Shown here one piece after another: positions 1 through 8,345 of a stretch of DNA of 64,000 nt. Each line of letters opens with the position of its first letter. The first letter of the stretch is position 1. The stretch covers positions 6,820,001 to 6,884,000 of the forward strand of contig NZ_JBEJGY010000004.1 in the NCBI RefSeq assembly GCF_040253615.1. Reading direction: 5' to 3'. The notes beneath the pieces were generated by a model, which saw only the letters and a list, made by a program, of their open reading frames with translations, was not told the origin of the DNA and made no database searches. The position numbers and the translations under genes were made by a program. This DNA is from Streptomyces sp. Edi4. GTDB taxonomy: Bacteria > Actinomycetota > Actinomycetes > Streptomycetales > Streptomycetaceae.

Positions 1-291
1 TGCCCACCGCCGGATACGACGGCTGCTGACGTCCCCCATCCCACGACCGGTCCCACGCACCCTGGTCCCCCGCACCTCCCCCGTCCCACGCACCTTCCGC
101 CGCACGCCCCGTGCGACGCCCACCCGGCACGCCCGCCCCCTCCCTGGCGGTGACGTCCCCCGCGCCCACAGCGGGTGGGCCAGCTACTCCCAGGCCCACC
201 CACCGCTCCCAGCACGCACCGCTCCCGACGGGCCGCGTCCGCCCCTGTGACAGGGTGGGCGAGGAACGGGCACAGCGAAGGGCAGGCGGAC
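1..291. other. Upstream region, no gene seen
   Basis: C-rich sequence with repeated CCCACGCACC-like stretches. I see no coding region with Streptomyces codon bias ending here. It presumably holds the promoter of the gene starting near 292, but no clear -35/-10 pair is visible. Confidence 0.4.
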
Positions 292-2514
292 GTGGGGCGA
301 TGGCGGACTACGGGCAGCGCCCTGCTCCGGGTGATCGTGGTGTGGGTCGTCTCGACGCTGACCCTGATGCTGTTGGCCGGCATCCTGCCCGACTTCAAAC
401 TGACCTCCGACAGCGGCGACAGCATCACCCGGGTCGCGCTCACGGCGGGCTGGGGAGCGGCCGCCTTCGGGTTGCTCAGCGCGCTGGTGTGGCCCCTGGT
501 CGTGCGCGCGTTCCTGCTGGTGCCCGCGCTGGTGCTCGGTCTCCTGGTGTTCTTCCTGAACGGCTCACTGCTCCTGATCGCGCTCCGGCTCATCCCGACC
601 GGGAGTGGCGCTGCCGAACCCGAGACCGCGGTGATCGTCGCCGCCGTGATGTCGGCGGTCGCTTCGGCGACCTCGACCGCGCTTGCCGTACGGGACGACG
701 ACGCCTACCGGCGCCGCCTGTCCCGGCTCGCCCAGCGGCGCAGGCACAGACGCGGCGAGGGGGACGCGCCACAGCCGCCGGGCATCGTCTTCATCCAGCT
801 CGACGGCGTCGGAGAGCGCTTTCTGCGCGACGCCGTCAAGCGGGGCCTGATGCCCACCGTCGCGGCCTGGCTGGGGGAGACCCACCGCCTCACCCCGTGG
901 CGTACGGACTGGTCGAGCCAGACCGGCGCGAGCCAGCTCGGCATTCTGCACGGCACCACGTTCGACGTGCCCGCCTTTCGTTGGTACGAGAAGGAGAGCG
1001 GCGAGGTGATGGTCTCCAACCGGCCCTCCTCGGCCGTCGAACTGCAACGCCGCGCGGTGGAGCGCACCGGCGACGGCGGGCTGCTGACGGTCGACGGAGC
1101 AAGCCGCGGCAACTTGTTCTCCGGCGGCGCGGACCAAGTGGCACTGGTCCTGACGGCCGCCGCCCGCAGGGGGCGCCGAAACCGCTCTCGCGCCGGCTAC
1201 TTCGCCTACTTCTCCGACCCGGCCAACGCGGTACGCACCGCGGGCTCGTTCCTCGCGGAGGTCGCCCGCGAGATCGGCCAGTCGACGCGGGCCAGGCTCC
1301 GCAGGCAGACCCCGCGCATCGGACGCGGCGGGCTCTACCCCCTCATCCGCGCCTTCGCGACGGTCGTCGAGCGCGACGTGGTCGTCGCAGCCGTCATGGG
1401 CGACATGCTCGCGGGACGTACCGCCGTCTACGCCGACCTCGTCGCCTACGACGAGGTGGCCCACCACTCGGGGCCGCACAGCGCGGACGCCGAAAAGGTT
1501 CTCAGCCGCCTCGACCGCTCCCTCTCGCTGATCGCCGACGCGGCGGAACACGCGCCGCGCGACTACCGCGTCGTGCTGCTCTCGGACCACGGACAGAGCC
1601 CCGGCGAGACTTTTGAGAGCGCTTTCGGACTCACCCTGAAGGATCTTGTACGGGCCGGCTGCGGTCTGCCCGTGTCCCGCAGGGCCCGACGGACCAGGAG
1701 CGGGGCCGAGGCCAGATACGCGGTCCGGGTCGCGCTGCACCGGCCGGTCGAGGAAGACCCCGTCGCGGAGCCGTGCCCGCCGGGTAGTCGGCCCGACCCG
1801 GTGGTGCTCGCCTCCGGAAACCTCGGCCTGGTCTCGTTCCCCGACGTCGAGGGCCGCATGACCCGCGAGCACATCGACCGCCGTCACCCGGCGCTGCTCG
1901 CCACCCTGGCCGCCCACCCCGGCATCGGCTTCCTTCTCGTCCGCAGTCAGGCGCACGGCGCGGTGGTACTGGGAGCCGGAGGCGTCGAGGTTCCGCTGGC
2001 CGAACTAACCGACGGCCAGGGCCCGTTGAAAGGGTTCCCGGCGGGGGCCGCCGACGCGATCCGGCGCACCGACACCTTCCCGCACACCGCCGACATCATG
2101 GTCAACTCGATGTACGACCCGGACACCGGCCGGGTGCACGCCTTCGAGGAGCAGATCGGTTCACACGGCGGACTCGGCGGCGAACAGTCCCGCCCCTTCC
2201 TGCTCTCGCCCCTCGCCCTGTCGGCGCCGGTGGCGGACGAGGGTGAGCTGGTCGGCGCCGAGCAGGTGCACCGAGTGCTGCGCCGCTGGCTGCGCGAAGG
2301 CCAAGGACCTCAGATTCCGCTGGTCGCTGGAGCCCCGACGCGGGTCGAGGCCGCGGCACCGGCCGAGATCCTGGTGGGGAGCGAGATCGCGGCGGTGAGT
2401 GAGCGCGCGGCGAAGGGTGAGCGCGCGGCACGCATGGAGGATTCGCCGCCGATGGGCCAACCGGAAGGATCTTTTCCGGTTGGCGGAGGCGCCGTACAGG
2501 ACAAAACCGAGTGA
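292..2514 (+). CDS. Phage-holin-like membrane domain fused to alkaline-phosphatase-superfamily domain
   Basis: About 740 residues. The first 130 contain three or four hydrophobic helices like the holin-4 membrane family. The rest resembles the metal-dependent phosphodiesterase/alkaline phosphatase fold: FIQLDG near the domain start, TGASQ as likely nucleophile region, DEVAHHSG and LLSDHGQ as metal ligands. Family knowledge suggests a membrane-anchored enzyme acting on a phosphoester, perhaps in envelope lipid or polymer turnover; the substrate is unknown. I chose GTG 292 because GAAGGG lies about 10 bases upstream; an in-frame GTG at 175 has no ribosome site and would add a low-complexity leader. 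The C-terminal 60 residues are Ala/Glu-rich and probably disordered. A copy of the dispersed palindrome lies inside at 1614, encoding ESAF. Confidence 0.8.
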   Translation: MGRWRTTGSALLRVIVVWVVSTLTLMLLAGILPDFKLTSDSGDSITRVALTAGWGAAAFGLLSALVWPLVVRAFLLVPALVLGLLVFFLNGSLLLIALRLIPTGSGAAEPETAVIVAAVMSAVASATSTALAVRDDDAYRRRLSRLAQRRRHRRGEGDAPQPPGIVFIQLDGVGERFLRDAVKRGLMPTVAAWLGETHRLTPWRTDWSSQTGASQLGILHGTTFDVPAFRWYEKESGEVMVSNRPSSAVELQRRAVERTGDGGLLTVDGASRGNLFSGGADQVALVLTAAARRGRRNRSRAGYFAYFSDPANAVRTAGSFLAEVAREIGQSTRARLRRQTPRIGRGGLYPLIRAFATVVERDVVVAAVMGDMLAGRTAVYADLVAYDEVAHHSGPHSADAEKVLSRLDRSLSLIADAAEHAPRDYRVVLLSDHGQSPGETFESAFGLTLKDLVRAGCGLPVSRRARRTRSGAEARYAVRVALHRPVEEDPVAEPCPPGSRPDPVVLASGNLGLVSFPDVEGRMTREHIDRRHPALLATLAAHPGIGFLLVRSQAHGAVVLGAGGVEVPLAELTDGQGPLKGFPAGAADAIRRTDTFPHTADIMVNSMYDPDTGRVHAFEEQIGSHGGLGGEQSRPFLLSPLALSAPVADEGELVGAEQVHRVLRRWLREGQGPQIPLVAGAPTRVEAAAPAEILVGSEIAAVSERAAKGERAARMEDSPPMGQPEGSFPVGGGAVQDKTE
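1614..1627. repeat. Dispersed palindrome site 1
   Basis: TGAGAGCGCTTTCG, two mismatches to TGAGAGCGCTCTCA, inside the phosphatase gene; read in frame as GAG AGC GCT TTC. Confidence 0.7.
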
Positions 2515-2583
2515 TTTGGTACGCCGAACCGCGTGCCCGACCATGGTCAGGTTTGTTCCGTACGAGAGGCACGCCACCCCACC

Positions 2584-3930
2584 ATGACCACGCAAGAAGC
2601 CCAGAGCAAGCATGCCCGGCAATTCGGTCTGCCGATCGCCATCGCGCTGGTCATGGGCAACATCATCGGCGGCGGGATCTTCCTGCTGCCCGCCTCCGTC
2701 GCCCCGTTCGGCACGATCAGCCTCGTCGCGTTCGTCGTCCTGACCGCCGGCGCGATCGCACTCGCCCTGGTCTTCGGCCGCCTCGCCGAACGCCACCCCC
2801 AGACCGGCGGCCCTTACGTCTACGCCCGTGAGGCGTTCGGCGACTTCGCGGGATTCCTGGCGGCCTGGTCCTACTGGATCACCACCTGGGTCTCCAACGC
2901 CGCCCTCGCGGTCGCCGCGGTCGGCTACCTCGACGTGCTCATACCCGTACACGGCTCCAAGGCGGCGACCATCACGGCGGCGCTGCTCCTCCAGTGGCTC
3001 CCGGCACTCGCCAATCTCGCGGGCACCCGGTACGTGGGCGCGGTCCAACTCATCGCCACCGTCTTGAAGTTCGCCCCGCTGCTCCTGGTCGCGGTGGGTG
3101 GCCTGTTCTTCTTCGACCCCGCCAACCTCGGCCCCTTCCAGAGTGACGGCCACTCCGGACTCGGCGCGATATCCGCCTCCGCCGCGATCCTGCTCTTCAG
3201 CTACCTCGGCGTCGAGTCCGCCGCCGTCAGCGCCGGCGAGGTCCGCGACCCGCGCCGCAACGTCGGACGCGCCACGATCCTCGGCACCATCGGCGCCGCC
3301 GTGATCTACCTGTTGGGAACGCTCTCCGTGTTCGGCACGGTGCCGCACGACAAGCTCGTCGGCTCCACCGCCCCCTTCACGGACGCCGTGAACTCCATGT
3401 TCGGCGGCTCCTGGGGCGGCACGGCCGTCGCCCTCGCCGCCCTGGTCTCGATGGTCGGCGCGCTCAACGGCTGGACCCTGCTGAGCGCCCAGACCCCGTA
3501 CGCCGCCGCCAAGGACGGTCTCTTCCCGAAAATGTTCGCCGTCAAGCGGCGTGGTGTGCCGACCGCGGGCGTCCTGGTCACCGCCGTCCTCGCCTCGCTG
3601 CTCACGGTCTACAACTACACCGCGGGCTCCAAGGGCGTCTTCGAGATCCTGGTCCTGGTCACCACCTTCACGGCCACCGTCCCCTACCTCCTTTCGACCG
3701 CGGCGCAGATCTACTTCCTCGCCTCCGGCCAGTCCGAACGCGTGCACCGCTCCCGCCTGATCCGCGACGCGGTCCTGGCCGTACTCGCCTTCGGCTTCTC
3801 CATGTGGCTCGTGGCGGGCTCCGGCTACGAAGCGGTCTACCAGGGCGTGTTGTTCCTGTTCGCCGGCGTTCTCCTGTACGCGTGGATGGCGGCCCGCAAG
3901 CAGCGAACCCAGGAGGCGCCCGCCGCCTGA
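2584..3930 (+). CDS. APC-family amino acid permease
   Basis: A 448-residue integral membrane protein with about twelve hydrophobic helices. The first helix carries GNIIGGGIFLLP, the unwound substrate-binding glycine motif of the amino acid-polyamine-organocation superfamily. ETGGPYVYAREAFG-type sequence after helix 2 (here QTGGPYVYAREAFG) is also typical. Overall it looks closest to the basic amino acid/polyamine antiporter branch, so cytoplasmic-membrane uptake or exchange of an amino acid is likely; the substrate cannot be told. ATG 2584 is preferred over an upstream ATG at 2533 because the protein then begins just before the first helix as in homologues. It follows the holin/phosphatase gene by about 70 bases and may be cotranscribed. 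Confidence 0.85.
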   Translation: MTTQEAQSKHARQFGLPIAIALVMGNIIGGGIFLLPASVAPFGTISLVAFVVLTAGAIALALVFGRLAERHPQTGGPYVYAREAFGDFAGFLAAWSYWITTWVSNAALAVAAVGYLDVLIPVHGSKAATITAALLLQWLPALANLAGTRYVGAVQLIATVLKFAPLLLVAVGGLFFFDPANLGPFQSDGHSGLGAISASAAILLFSYLGVESAAVSAGEVRDPRRNVGRATILGTIGAAVIYLLGTLSVFGTVPHDKLVGSTAPFTDAVNSMFGGSWGGTAVALAALVSMVGALNGWTLLSAQTPYAAAKDGLFPKMFAVKRRGVPTAGVLVTAVLASLLTVYNYTAGSKGVFEILVLVTTFTATVPYLLSTAAQIYFLASGQSERVHRSRLIRDAVLAVLAFGFSMWLVAGSGYEAVYQGVLFLFAGVLLYAWMAARKQRTQEAPAA

Positions 3931-4048
3931 CGTGTTGTTCGCCACGCCGGCGCACCGCGCGGCCCGTGAGAGCGTGTTCAGAGCCCCCCAAGGCCGCGCC
4001 GGCAGAGTCGGTTGCGTACGAGTGGATCATGTGTGGTGGGATGAGGTG

Positions 4049-5422
4049 ATGCGAACCCCCACGCGCATGCAGCCCCCTTACCGCAACCCCTATGACGAAC
4101 TCGCGGCGCTCGCCGACCCCGAGCCGGAGCCCCACCCCGAGCCCCACCCCGAGCACGAGCCGCACCCTGAGCCGGAGCGACACCCCGCCGACAAGACCTG
4201 GTACGCGCCGGATCCCGCCCCCCAGGAGATACCGGCGGCGATACCGCGGCCTGCGGAGACAGTGCTGGACACGTCGCCGAGAGCGCTCTCACGAGGCCTC
4301 CCGGACATCGACCCGGACGACGACTTCTGGTCCCTGCCGCCCGAGCTCCGGCAGGCCAGAAGGGGCCGGCGCGCCCGACGGGGCCGACGACGTCCCCGAA
4401 GCGCGTTCGCCGCGCTGCCCCGCGCCGCCAAACTGCTGTCCGCCCTGGTCGTGCTCGCGGGATTCCTGATCCTGGCGGACCGATGCGCCGCTATGTACGC
4501 GGAGAAGAAGGCACAACAGGCCCTCCAGAAGGAACTTCACCTGGAAGCCGCGCCCCAGGTGGACATCCACGGCTTCCCCTTCCTCACACAGGTGCTGGAC
4601 AAGCGCCTGGAGCGCGTGGACGTCACGGTGCCGCACGTGCCGGCCGACCGGATATCGCTCGCCAAAGTGCGGGCCGGCGCACGCGACATCGACCTGACGG
4701 GCGATCTGCCCAAGGACATACGTGGCGCCGTCATCGGCAGTCTGGACGGCGAGATCACGCTTTCTTTCGACGACATGAACCGCGAACTCGCCGCCTCTCA
4801 GATCAAGTTCAGCCGCCGGGACGCGAACTCCATCGGTGCGGACGGGCAGCTGACCATCGCGGGCCAGCAGTTGCGCGTACGGGCCGACGCGCAACTCAGG
4901 CTCGACGGCGATCGCGGCCTGTCCACCGACATCGACGGCATGAGCCTCGACCTGCCGAGCATCGCCACTTACCGGCCGGGCCGCGACCGGGGCCTGACCC
5001 TGCACCGGGAGAGCGCCGAACTCATCGCCCGGGATACCGCGCGCGTGAAGGAGCTCCTGTCGGTGCCCGCGGTAGTGCGGCGTCTCGGAGTACCGCAGCC
5101 GGCCGTAGACGCCGCCCTGCGCGACGAGGCGAAGCTGCACGAGCTGGTGGGTACGCCGATGTTCTTGGAGCAGATGATGCGCGTCAACCTCGTGGACGTG
5201 GTGGTGGACCACCCCTGGCTGCTTTCGAAGATCGGCATCGACCCGAAACTGATCACCGGGCTCCTCCAGATGCGGCCGCCGGAACTCTCCGACCGCCTGA
5301 CCTTCTCTTTCACGCTGCCCAAGGAGGCGCGGGATCTGCACCTGCGTGGCGTACGCGTCGACAGGGGTGGCGTCGTAGCGACCGTCTCGGGCAGCCGGCT
5401 GGCAGTCGGCAAGGACAACTGA
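4049..5422 (+). CDS. DUF2993 (LmeA-like) membrane-anchored protein
   Basis: About 457 residues. A proline/glutamate/histidine-rich N-terminus (PEPHPEPHPE-type repeats, residues 25-45) and an Arg-rich patch precede one transmembrane helix near residues 127-145, followed by a roughly 300-residue outer domain. That domain matches the DUF2993 family that includes mycobacterial LmeA, implicated in lipomannan elongation. HGFPFLTQVL and the closing DLHLRGVRVD are recognisable family blocks. In Streptomyces the role is unknown; a lipid-binding envelope protein is plausible. The start is uncertain: ATG 4049 has GAGG only two bases away, and ATG 4067 is an alternative. A palindrome copy at 4278 encodes PRALSR in the linker before the helix. 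Confidence 0.75.
   Translation: MRTPTRMQPPYRNPYDELAALADPEPEPHPEPHPEHEPHPEPERHPADKTWYAPDPAPQEIPAAIPRPAETVLDTSPRALSRGLPDIDPDDDFWSLPPELRQARRGRRARRGRRRPRSAFAALPRAAKLLSALVVLAGFLILADRCAAMYAEKKAQQALQKELHLEAAPQVDIHGFPFLTQVLDKRLERVDVTVPHVPADRISLAKVRAGARDIDLTGDLPKDIRGAVIGSLDGEITLSFDDMNRELAASQIKFSRRDANSIGADGQLTIAGQQLRVRADAQLRLDGDRGLSTDIDGMSLDLPSIATYRPGRDRGLTLHRESAELIARDTARVKELLSVPAVVRRLGVPQPAVDAALRDEAKLHELVGTPMFLEQMMRVNLVDVVVDHPWLLSKIGIDPKLITGLLQMRPPELSDRLTFSFTLPKEARDLHLRGVRVDRGGVVATVSGSRLAVGKDN
4278..4291. repeat. Dispersed palindrome site 2
   Basis: CGAGAGCGCTCTCA, exact inner 12-mer, inside the LmeA-like gene; in-frame codons AGA GCG CTC TCA. Confidence 0.75.
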
Positions 5423-5510
5423 CCCGCCGCCGGCCCCGCTGTCCCGTTGACCCGCTGAACCGGCGCATTCGGCCCGGTGCGCCCCTGCGGGTGCGCATCA
5501 CGGCGAATGC

Positions 5511-5538
5511 GCGGATGCTGGAATGTGCCAGCATCCGC
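5511..5538 (+). promoter_or_regulatory. Perfect hairpin abutting the ribosome site of the antitoxin-like gene
   Basis: GCGGATGCTGG at 5511-5521 and CCAGCATCCGC at 5528-5538 are exact inverted repeats of 11 bases around a 6-base loop. The next base begins the Shine-Dalgarno AAGGAGG (5539-5545). As DNA it may be an operator; as RNA it would stack directly against the ribosome site. A terminator for the preceding gene (stop 5422) is possible but there is no U-run. Confidence 0.6.
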
Positions 5539-5550
5539 AAGGAGGCAGTT

Positions 5551-5745
5551 ATGTCGATGCTCGACAAGCTCAAGGGCCTGCTCAAGGGTCACGAGGACAC
5601 CGCGCGCCAGGGAGTCGAGAAGGGCGGCGACGCCTTCGACGCGAAGACCGGGAACAAGTACGAGAGCCAGGTCGACGTGGCCCAGAAGAGGCTCAACGAG
5701 CAGCTGGGCTCGGACAAGCCGCAGGACGGCCCGCCGCAGGGCTGA
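5551..5745 (+). CDS. Small antitoxin-like protein (MT0933/Rv0909 type)
   Basis: 64 residues, beginning MSMLDKLKGLLKGHEDTARQ and ending in a Pro/Gly-rich tail. Charged, helical, with KVEKGGDAFDAKTGNKY-like spacing (here VEKGGDAFDAKTGNKY) found in a family annotated as MT0933-type antitoxins in actinobacteria and resembling CsbD-like stress proteins. AAGGAGG six bases upstream of ATG makes the start certain. No toxin gene is adjacent: the neighbours are the LmeA-like gene upstream and repeat DNA downstream. The antitoxin label is therefore a family name, not a demonstrated role here; a stress-induced small protein is equally possible. Confidence 0.75.
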   Translation: MSMLDKLKGLLKGHEDTARQGVEKGGDAFDAKTGNKYESQVDVAQKRLNEQLGSDKPQDGPPQG

Positions 5746-5763
5746 CGGGCCCGGCGGCCCCGC

Positions 5764-5777
5764 TGAGAGCGCTCTCC
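5764..5777. repeat. Dispersed palindrome site 3
   Basis: TGAGAGCGCTCTCC, exact inner 12-mer, intergenic, 18 bases after the stop of the small antitoxin-like gene. Confidence 0.75.
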
Positions 5778-5790
5778 GCCTCTCGGGGTG

Positions 5791-5853
5791 CTGTCCCGGC
5801 CACGTGCTGTCCCGGCCACGTGCTGTCCGGTCACGTGTTGTCCCGGCTACGTG
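5791..5853. repeat. Four tandem 16-bp CACGTG-containing repeats
   Basis: CTGTCCCGGCCACGTG occurs twice exactly (5791-5806, 5807-5822), then a 15-base variant (5823-5837) and TTGTCCCGGCTACGTG (5838-5853). Three units end in the palindrome CACGTG. The stretch 5746-6166 holds no gene with convincing codon bias; these repeats and palindrome site 3 are its only clear structure. Confidence 0.75.
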
Positions 5854-6166
5854 TTGTTCGGCCTCCTCCACGCGAGATACCGCAATGGGGGAGGCCTGAC
5901 GGGCGCGGTGGGAGCGTCGGAGTGGGCCCTGCCGCCCGCATGCCGGTGCCCCGCGCGCCGACACACATACGGCGTATGGGGCGACGGCGTGCGGGCGCTG
6001 AGGCGGCGGCGGACGAGCGGGACCGTGTGGCGCCACCGGCATCGCGTCCTACCCCCGGCTCAGGCTCACGGCCGATGCGTCAAGAGCGGCAACGGAAATC
6101 ACCCAGTAGGGGGGATCTCGGCGGAATACGCGCACTTCGGCGGCGTAGCTGGGCAGAGCTGTCCCC

Positions 6167-6511
6167 GTGCCGTCCGCCTCCCTCGCCGCCCTGCGCCGTG
6201 TCCTCGCGGTGCTGTTGGTGCTCGGCGCGCTGTTCGGGGGTGCGCCCGGGGCCGAGGCGGCCGAGGGGCGGACGGTGGCTGCGTCCACGGTGTTGGTGAC
6301 ACCCGACCCGTCGAACGAGAGCGCTCCCGACGCGGCCGAAGCGGTGCTGCCCCCGCAGTCGATCCGGGCCGTGCGGCAGATCCGCCCCTTCCGCGACCCG
6401 GCCGTCCAGGAAACGTCTCCTCGAACTCCGCTTCCCGCCTCGTACGACTACGCCCGTCCGTCCGCTACGGCTACGGCTACGGGCGTCCGCTGTGTGGTGC
6501 TGCGCTGCTGA
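6167..6511 (+). CDS. Putative small secreted protein, unknown function
   Basis: 114 residues from GTG. The N-terminus looks like a Sec signal peptide: Arg-Arg, a hydrophobic core LAVLLVLGALFGG, then a PGAEAAEG cleavage region near residue 32. The mature part is short, polar and without a domain I recognise. The ribosome site is weak, so this is supported mainly by the signal peptide and by codon bias. It precedes the 51-residue gene at 6572 by 60 bases. A palindrome variant lies inside at 6316. It could be a chance open frame. Confidence 0.5.
   Translation: MPSASLAALRRVLAVLLVLGALFGGAPGAEAAEGRTVAASTVLVTPDPSNESAPDAAEAVLPPQSIRAVRQIRPFRDPAVQETSPRTPLPASYDYARPSATATATGVRCVVLRC
6316..6329. repeat. 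Dispersed palindrome site 4
   Basis: CGAGAGCGCTCCCG, variant, inside the putative small secreted protein gene, in frame GAG AGC GCT CCC. Confidence 0.6.
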
Positions 6512-6571
6512 CCGTTCCTCACGGAACCAGGTCGGACAGTCAACTCCCTCACACAGCAAGGTGGTTCAGCC

Positions 6572-6727
6572 ATGCCCATCGACCCCTTCACGGCGCTCAA
6601 CGCCCTGATTCGAGCCGAGGCCGTCCGTATCCGGCCCGACGGGACCGGCGCTCCCGAGGAGGAGCCGGCCGAGCGCGAGGAGGAACACCGGCCCGAGCGG
6701 CACCAGGACGGAAGGCAGGCTCACTAG
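6572..6727 (+). CDS. Putative 51-residue protein
   Basis: Reads MPIDPFTALNALIRAEAVRI then a Glu/Arg-rich tail ending HQDGRQAH, stop TAG. AAGGTGG lies seven bases before ATG, a good ribosome site, and codon third positions are mostly G/C. I do not recognise a domain. It follows the small secreted protein gene on the same strand and may be cotranscribed. Tandem repeats start six bases after its stop. Confidence 0.5.
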   Translation: MPIDPFTALNALIRAEAVRIRPDGTGAPEEEPAEREEEHRPERHQDGRQAH

Positions 6728-6732
6728 AGACC

Positions 6733-6835
6733 GGGTGGCGGTCGGGCCGGCGGGTGGCGGTCGGGCCGGCGGGTGGCGGTCGGGCCGGCGGGGCCAACCG
6801 GGCCGACCGGGCCGACCGGGCCGACCGGGCCGACC
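6733..6835. repeat. Two adjacent GC tandem arrays (3 x 19 bp, 5 x 9 bp)
   Basis: GGGTGGCGGTCGGGCCGGC is repeated three times exactly at 6733-6789, followed by GGGCCAACC and four exact GGGCCGACC units at 6791-6835. The region 6728-6924 between the small protein and the convergent cellulase gene contains nothing else I can support. Confidence 0.85.
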
Positions 6836-6924
6836 GACCGGGCGGGACGGGAACGTCGCCGGCCAGGGTTCAGCACCGTCTTTCAGCACCGCCGACCATG
6901 ACCGCTACCACCACAACGGCCGTC

Positions 6925-7974
6925 TCACGTGTCCGATGCGCGCGCTCCCCGGGCCAGTTCCAGGGCGTACTCCGGCCACCAGCGCCCCGCCCGAGGGCCG
7001 CCCCGGCAAGTTCCGTCCGACTCGCCGGGGCGCTTGATCCAGAGGTAGGCGTCGATGAGCGGGTCGCCGGTGCTCGCCGTGGGCGGAGTGCCCAGTGCAC
7101 GGCCGGGCGGGTTGCACCAGGAATCGGCGCCGGTGTACGGGCCGTTGCCATTGCGGCTCGTGTCGACGACGAAGTGCTTGTCGCCGAGGGCGGCGGAGAG
7201 ACGGTGCCCGTACTCGGCGCTGGACGCGTTCGTCTGAAACGCGGACACATTGAGGGAGAACCCGTCCGCCTCCTCCACGCCCGCCTGCCGCAGCGGTCCC
7301 ACCAACTGCTTCTCGTCCTTGATCCAGCCGGAGTGCCCGGCGTCCAAGTACACCTTCGTGGCCGTTCCGCGCTTCAACTGTCCGACGGCGTAGGCGAGGA
7401 GCGACAACCGCTCGGCCGAAGGCGCTGCGTCGCATCCACTCACCAAGTGGGCGATGGCATCCGGCTCCACGATCACGACGGCGGGCCGCTCGCCGATGCC
7501 GCGCGCGAAGGCGTCGACCCACAGCCGGTACGCGTCCGCGTCCTTCGCGCCGCCCTGCGACAGGCCCCCGCAGTCACGGTGCGGAATGTTGTACGCGACG
7601 AGAACGGGGACCCGGCCGGCCGCTGCCGCGGCGCTCGTGAGATCGCGTACCGACTCCTCGACCCCGTCCGCCCGGGGCCAGTCCGCCTGGGGCCGCAGCG
7701 AGATCCGCTCCACCAGCGCGGCGTCCGCCGACCGCCCTGCCCGGTGCCACTCGGTGACCTGGGTGGCAGCGGGCCCCACCGGGTTCACCCAGAAAGGCCC
7801 GGGGTACGTCCCGCCGGGCGCGGACGCGGGCGCGGGCGCGGGCGCGGCAAGGGGCGGGGGCGGGTCAGCGGGCTGGGGAGTTGGCGTGGACTGCGGAAGC
7901 GCGCACGCGAGAGAGAGCGTAACGGCGAGTGCCGTGAGCCCGTAACGGATGGGAGAGCGTGATCTGCCGGGCAT
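6925..7974 (-). CDS. Secreted glycoside hydrolase family 6 (cellulase/cellobiohydrolase)
   Basis: 349 residues. A signal peptide (RYGLTALAVTLSLACALP) is followed by a Pro/Ala linker, then a GH6 catalytic domain: YNIPHRDCGG matches the family signature, VVIVEPDAIAHL carries the conserved Glu-Pro-Asp, then YLDAGHSGW, VVDTSRNGNG and YLWIKRPGESDG. Family knowledge gives inverting hydrolysis of beta-1,4-glucan. No carbohydrate-binding module is present, so the enzyme is a bare catalytic domain. The Cys after LSLA might act as a lipobox cysteine, though the preceding residues are atypical. ATG 7974 is chosen because GGAG lies seven bases upstream and the signal peptide follows at once. Three palindrome sites lie 260-385 bases upstream, suggesting sugar-responsive control. 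Confidence 0.88.
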   Translation of the reverse strand: MPGRSRSPIRYGLTALAVTLSLACALPQSTPTPQPADPPPPLAAPAPAPASAPGGTYPGPFWVNPVGPAATQVTEWHRAGRSADAALVERISLRPQADWPRADGVEESVRDLTSAAAAAGRVPVLVAYNIPHRDCGGLSQGGAKDADAYRLWVDAFARGIGERPAVVIVEPDAIAHLVSGCDAAPSAERLSLLAYAVGQLKRGTATKVYLDAGHSGWIKDEKQLVGPLRQAGVEEADGFSLNVSAFQTNASSAEYGHRLSAALGDKHFVVDTSRNGNGPYTGADSWCNPPGRALGTPPTASTGDPLIDAYLWIKRPGESDGTCRGGPRAGRWWPEYALELARGARASDT

Positions 7975-8235
7975 GGGACTCCAAGATCGCCGAACCGAAC
8001 CCGCCCCTCGCCCAGATCTTGGCATCTCCTGTCGGCCCGGCGCCCGAAGCCGCAGCCGTACGGGGTAATACGCGGCCCGAGCGATGCCAGCGATCGGTGG
8101 CCGGTGACGGCGGGCCGGGAGGCCGGCCGCTGCACTCGGGGCTTCGCGCTCGCACCGGCGTTCCCGACCCATCGGGCGCGGCCCGTGGCCGGTGAATCCG
8201 CCTGCCTCGGCGGCAGGAGCGCGAACCTCTCACCG

Positions 8236-8249
8236 TGAGAGCGCTTCCG
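8236..8249. repeat. Dispersed palindrome site 5 (first of 55-bp array)
   Basis: TGAGAGCGCTTCCG, intergenic, overlapping a second inverted repeat CTCTCAC-C-GTGAGAG at 8228-8242. Confidence 0.7.
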
Positions 8250-8290
8250 AGGCGCGCAATCGCCGACCCGCCAGCCCGGCCAGTTCATCG

Positions 8291-8304
8291 TGAGAGCGCT
8301 CCCG
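8291..8304. repeat. Dispersed palindrome site 6 (second of 55-bp array)
   Basis: TGAGAGCGCTCCCG, exactly 55 bases after site 5. Differs at two positions from the known CebR operator TGGGAGCGCTCCCA. Confidence 0.7.
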
Positions 8305-8345
8305 ACCTCACCGCCCCCAGGCACGCCACGCCCCCCCCGGAGCCC

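Noticed and set aside
2161..3945. A long minus-strand open frame over the permease
   Set aside because: Asp/Gly/Arg-rich antisense frame; the sense strand encodes a twelve-helix permease.
5551..5745. A complete toxin-antitoxin pair
   Set aside because: No toxin-like gene is adjacent on either side; only the small antitoxin-family protein is present.
5791..5853. CRISPR array
   Set aside because: Units are contiguous with no spacers of variable sequence. The same applies to the arrays at 6733, 21661 and 63212.
5788..7962. A 724-codon plus-strand frame crossing repeats and the GH6 gene
   Set aside because: It runs through tandem repeats and antisense to GH6 motifs; no start with a ribosome site.
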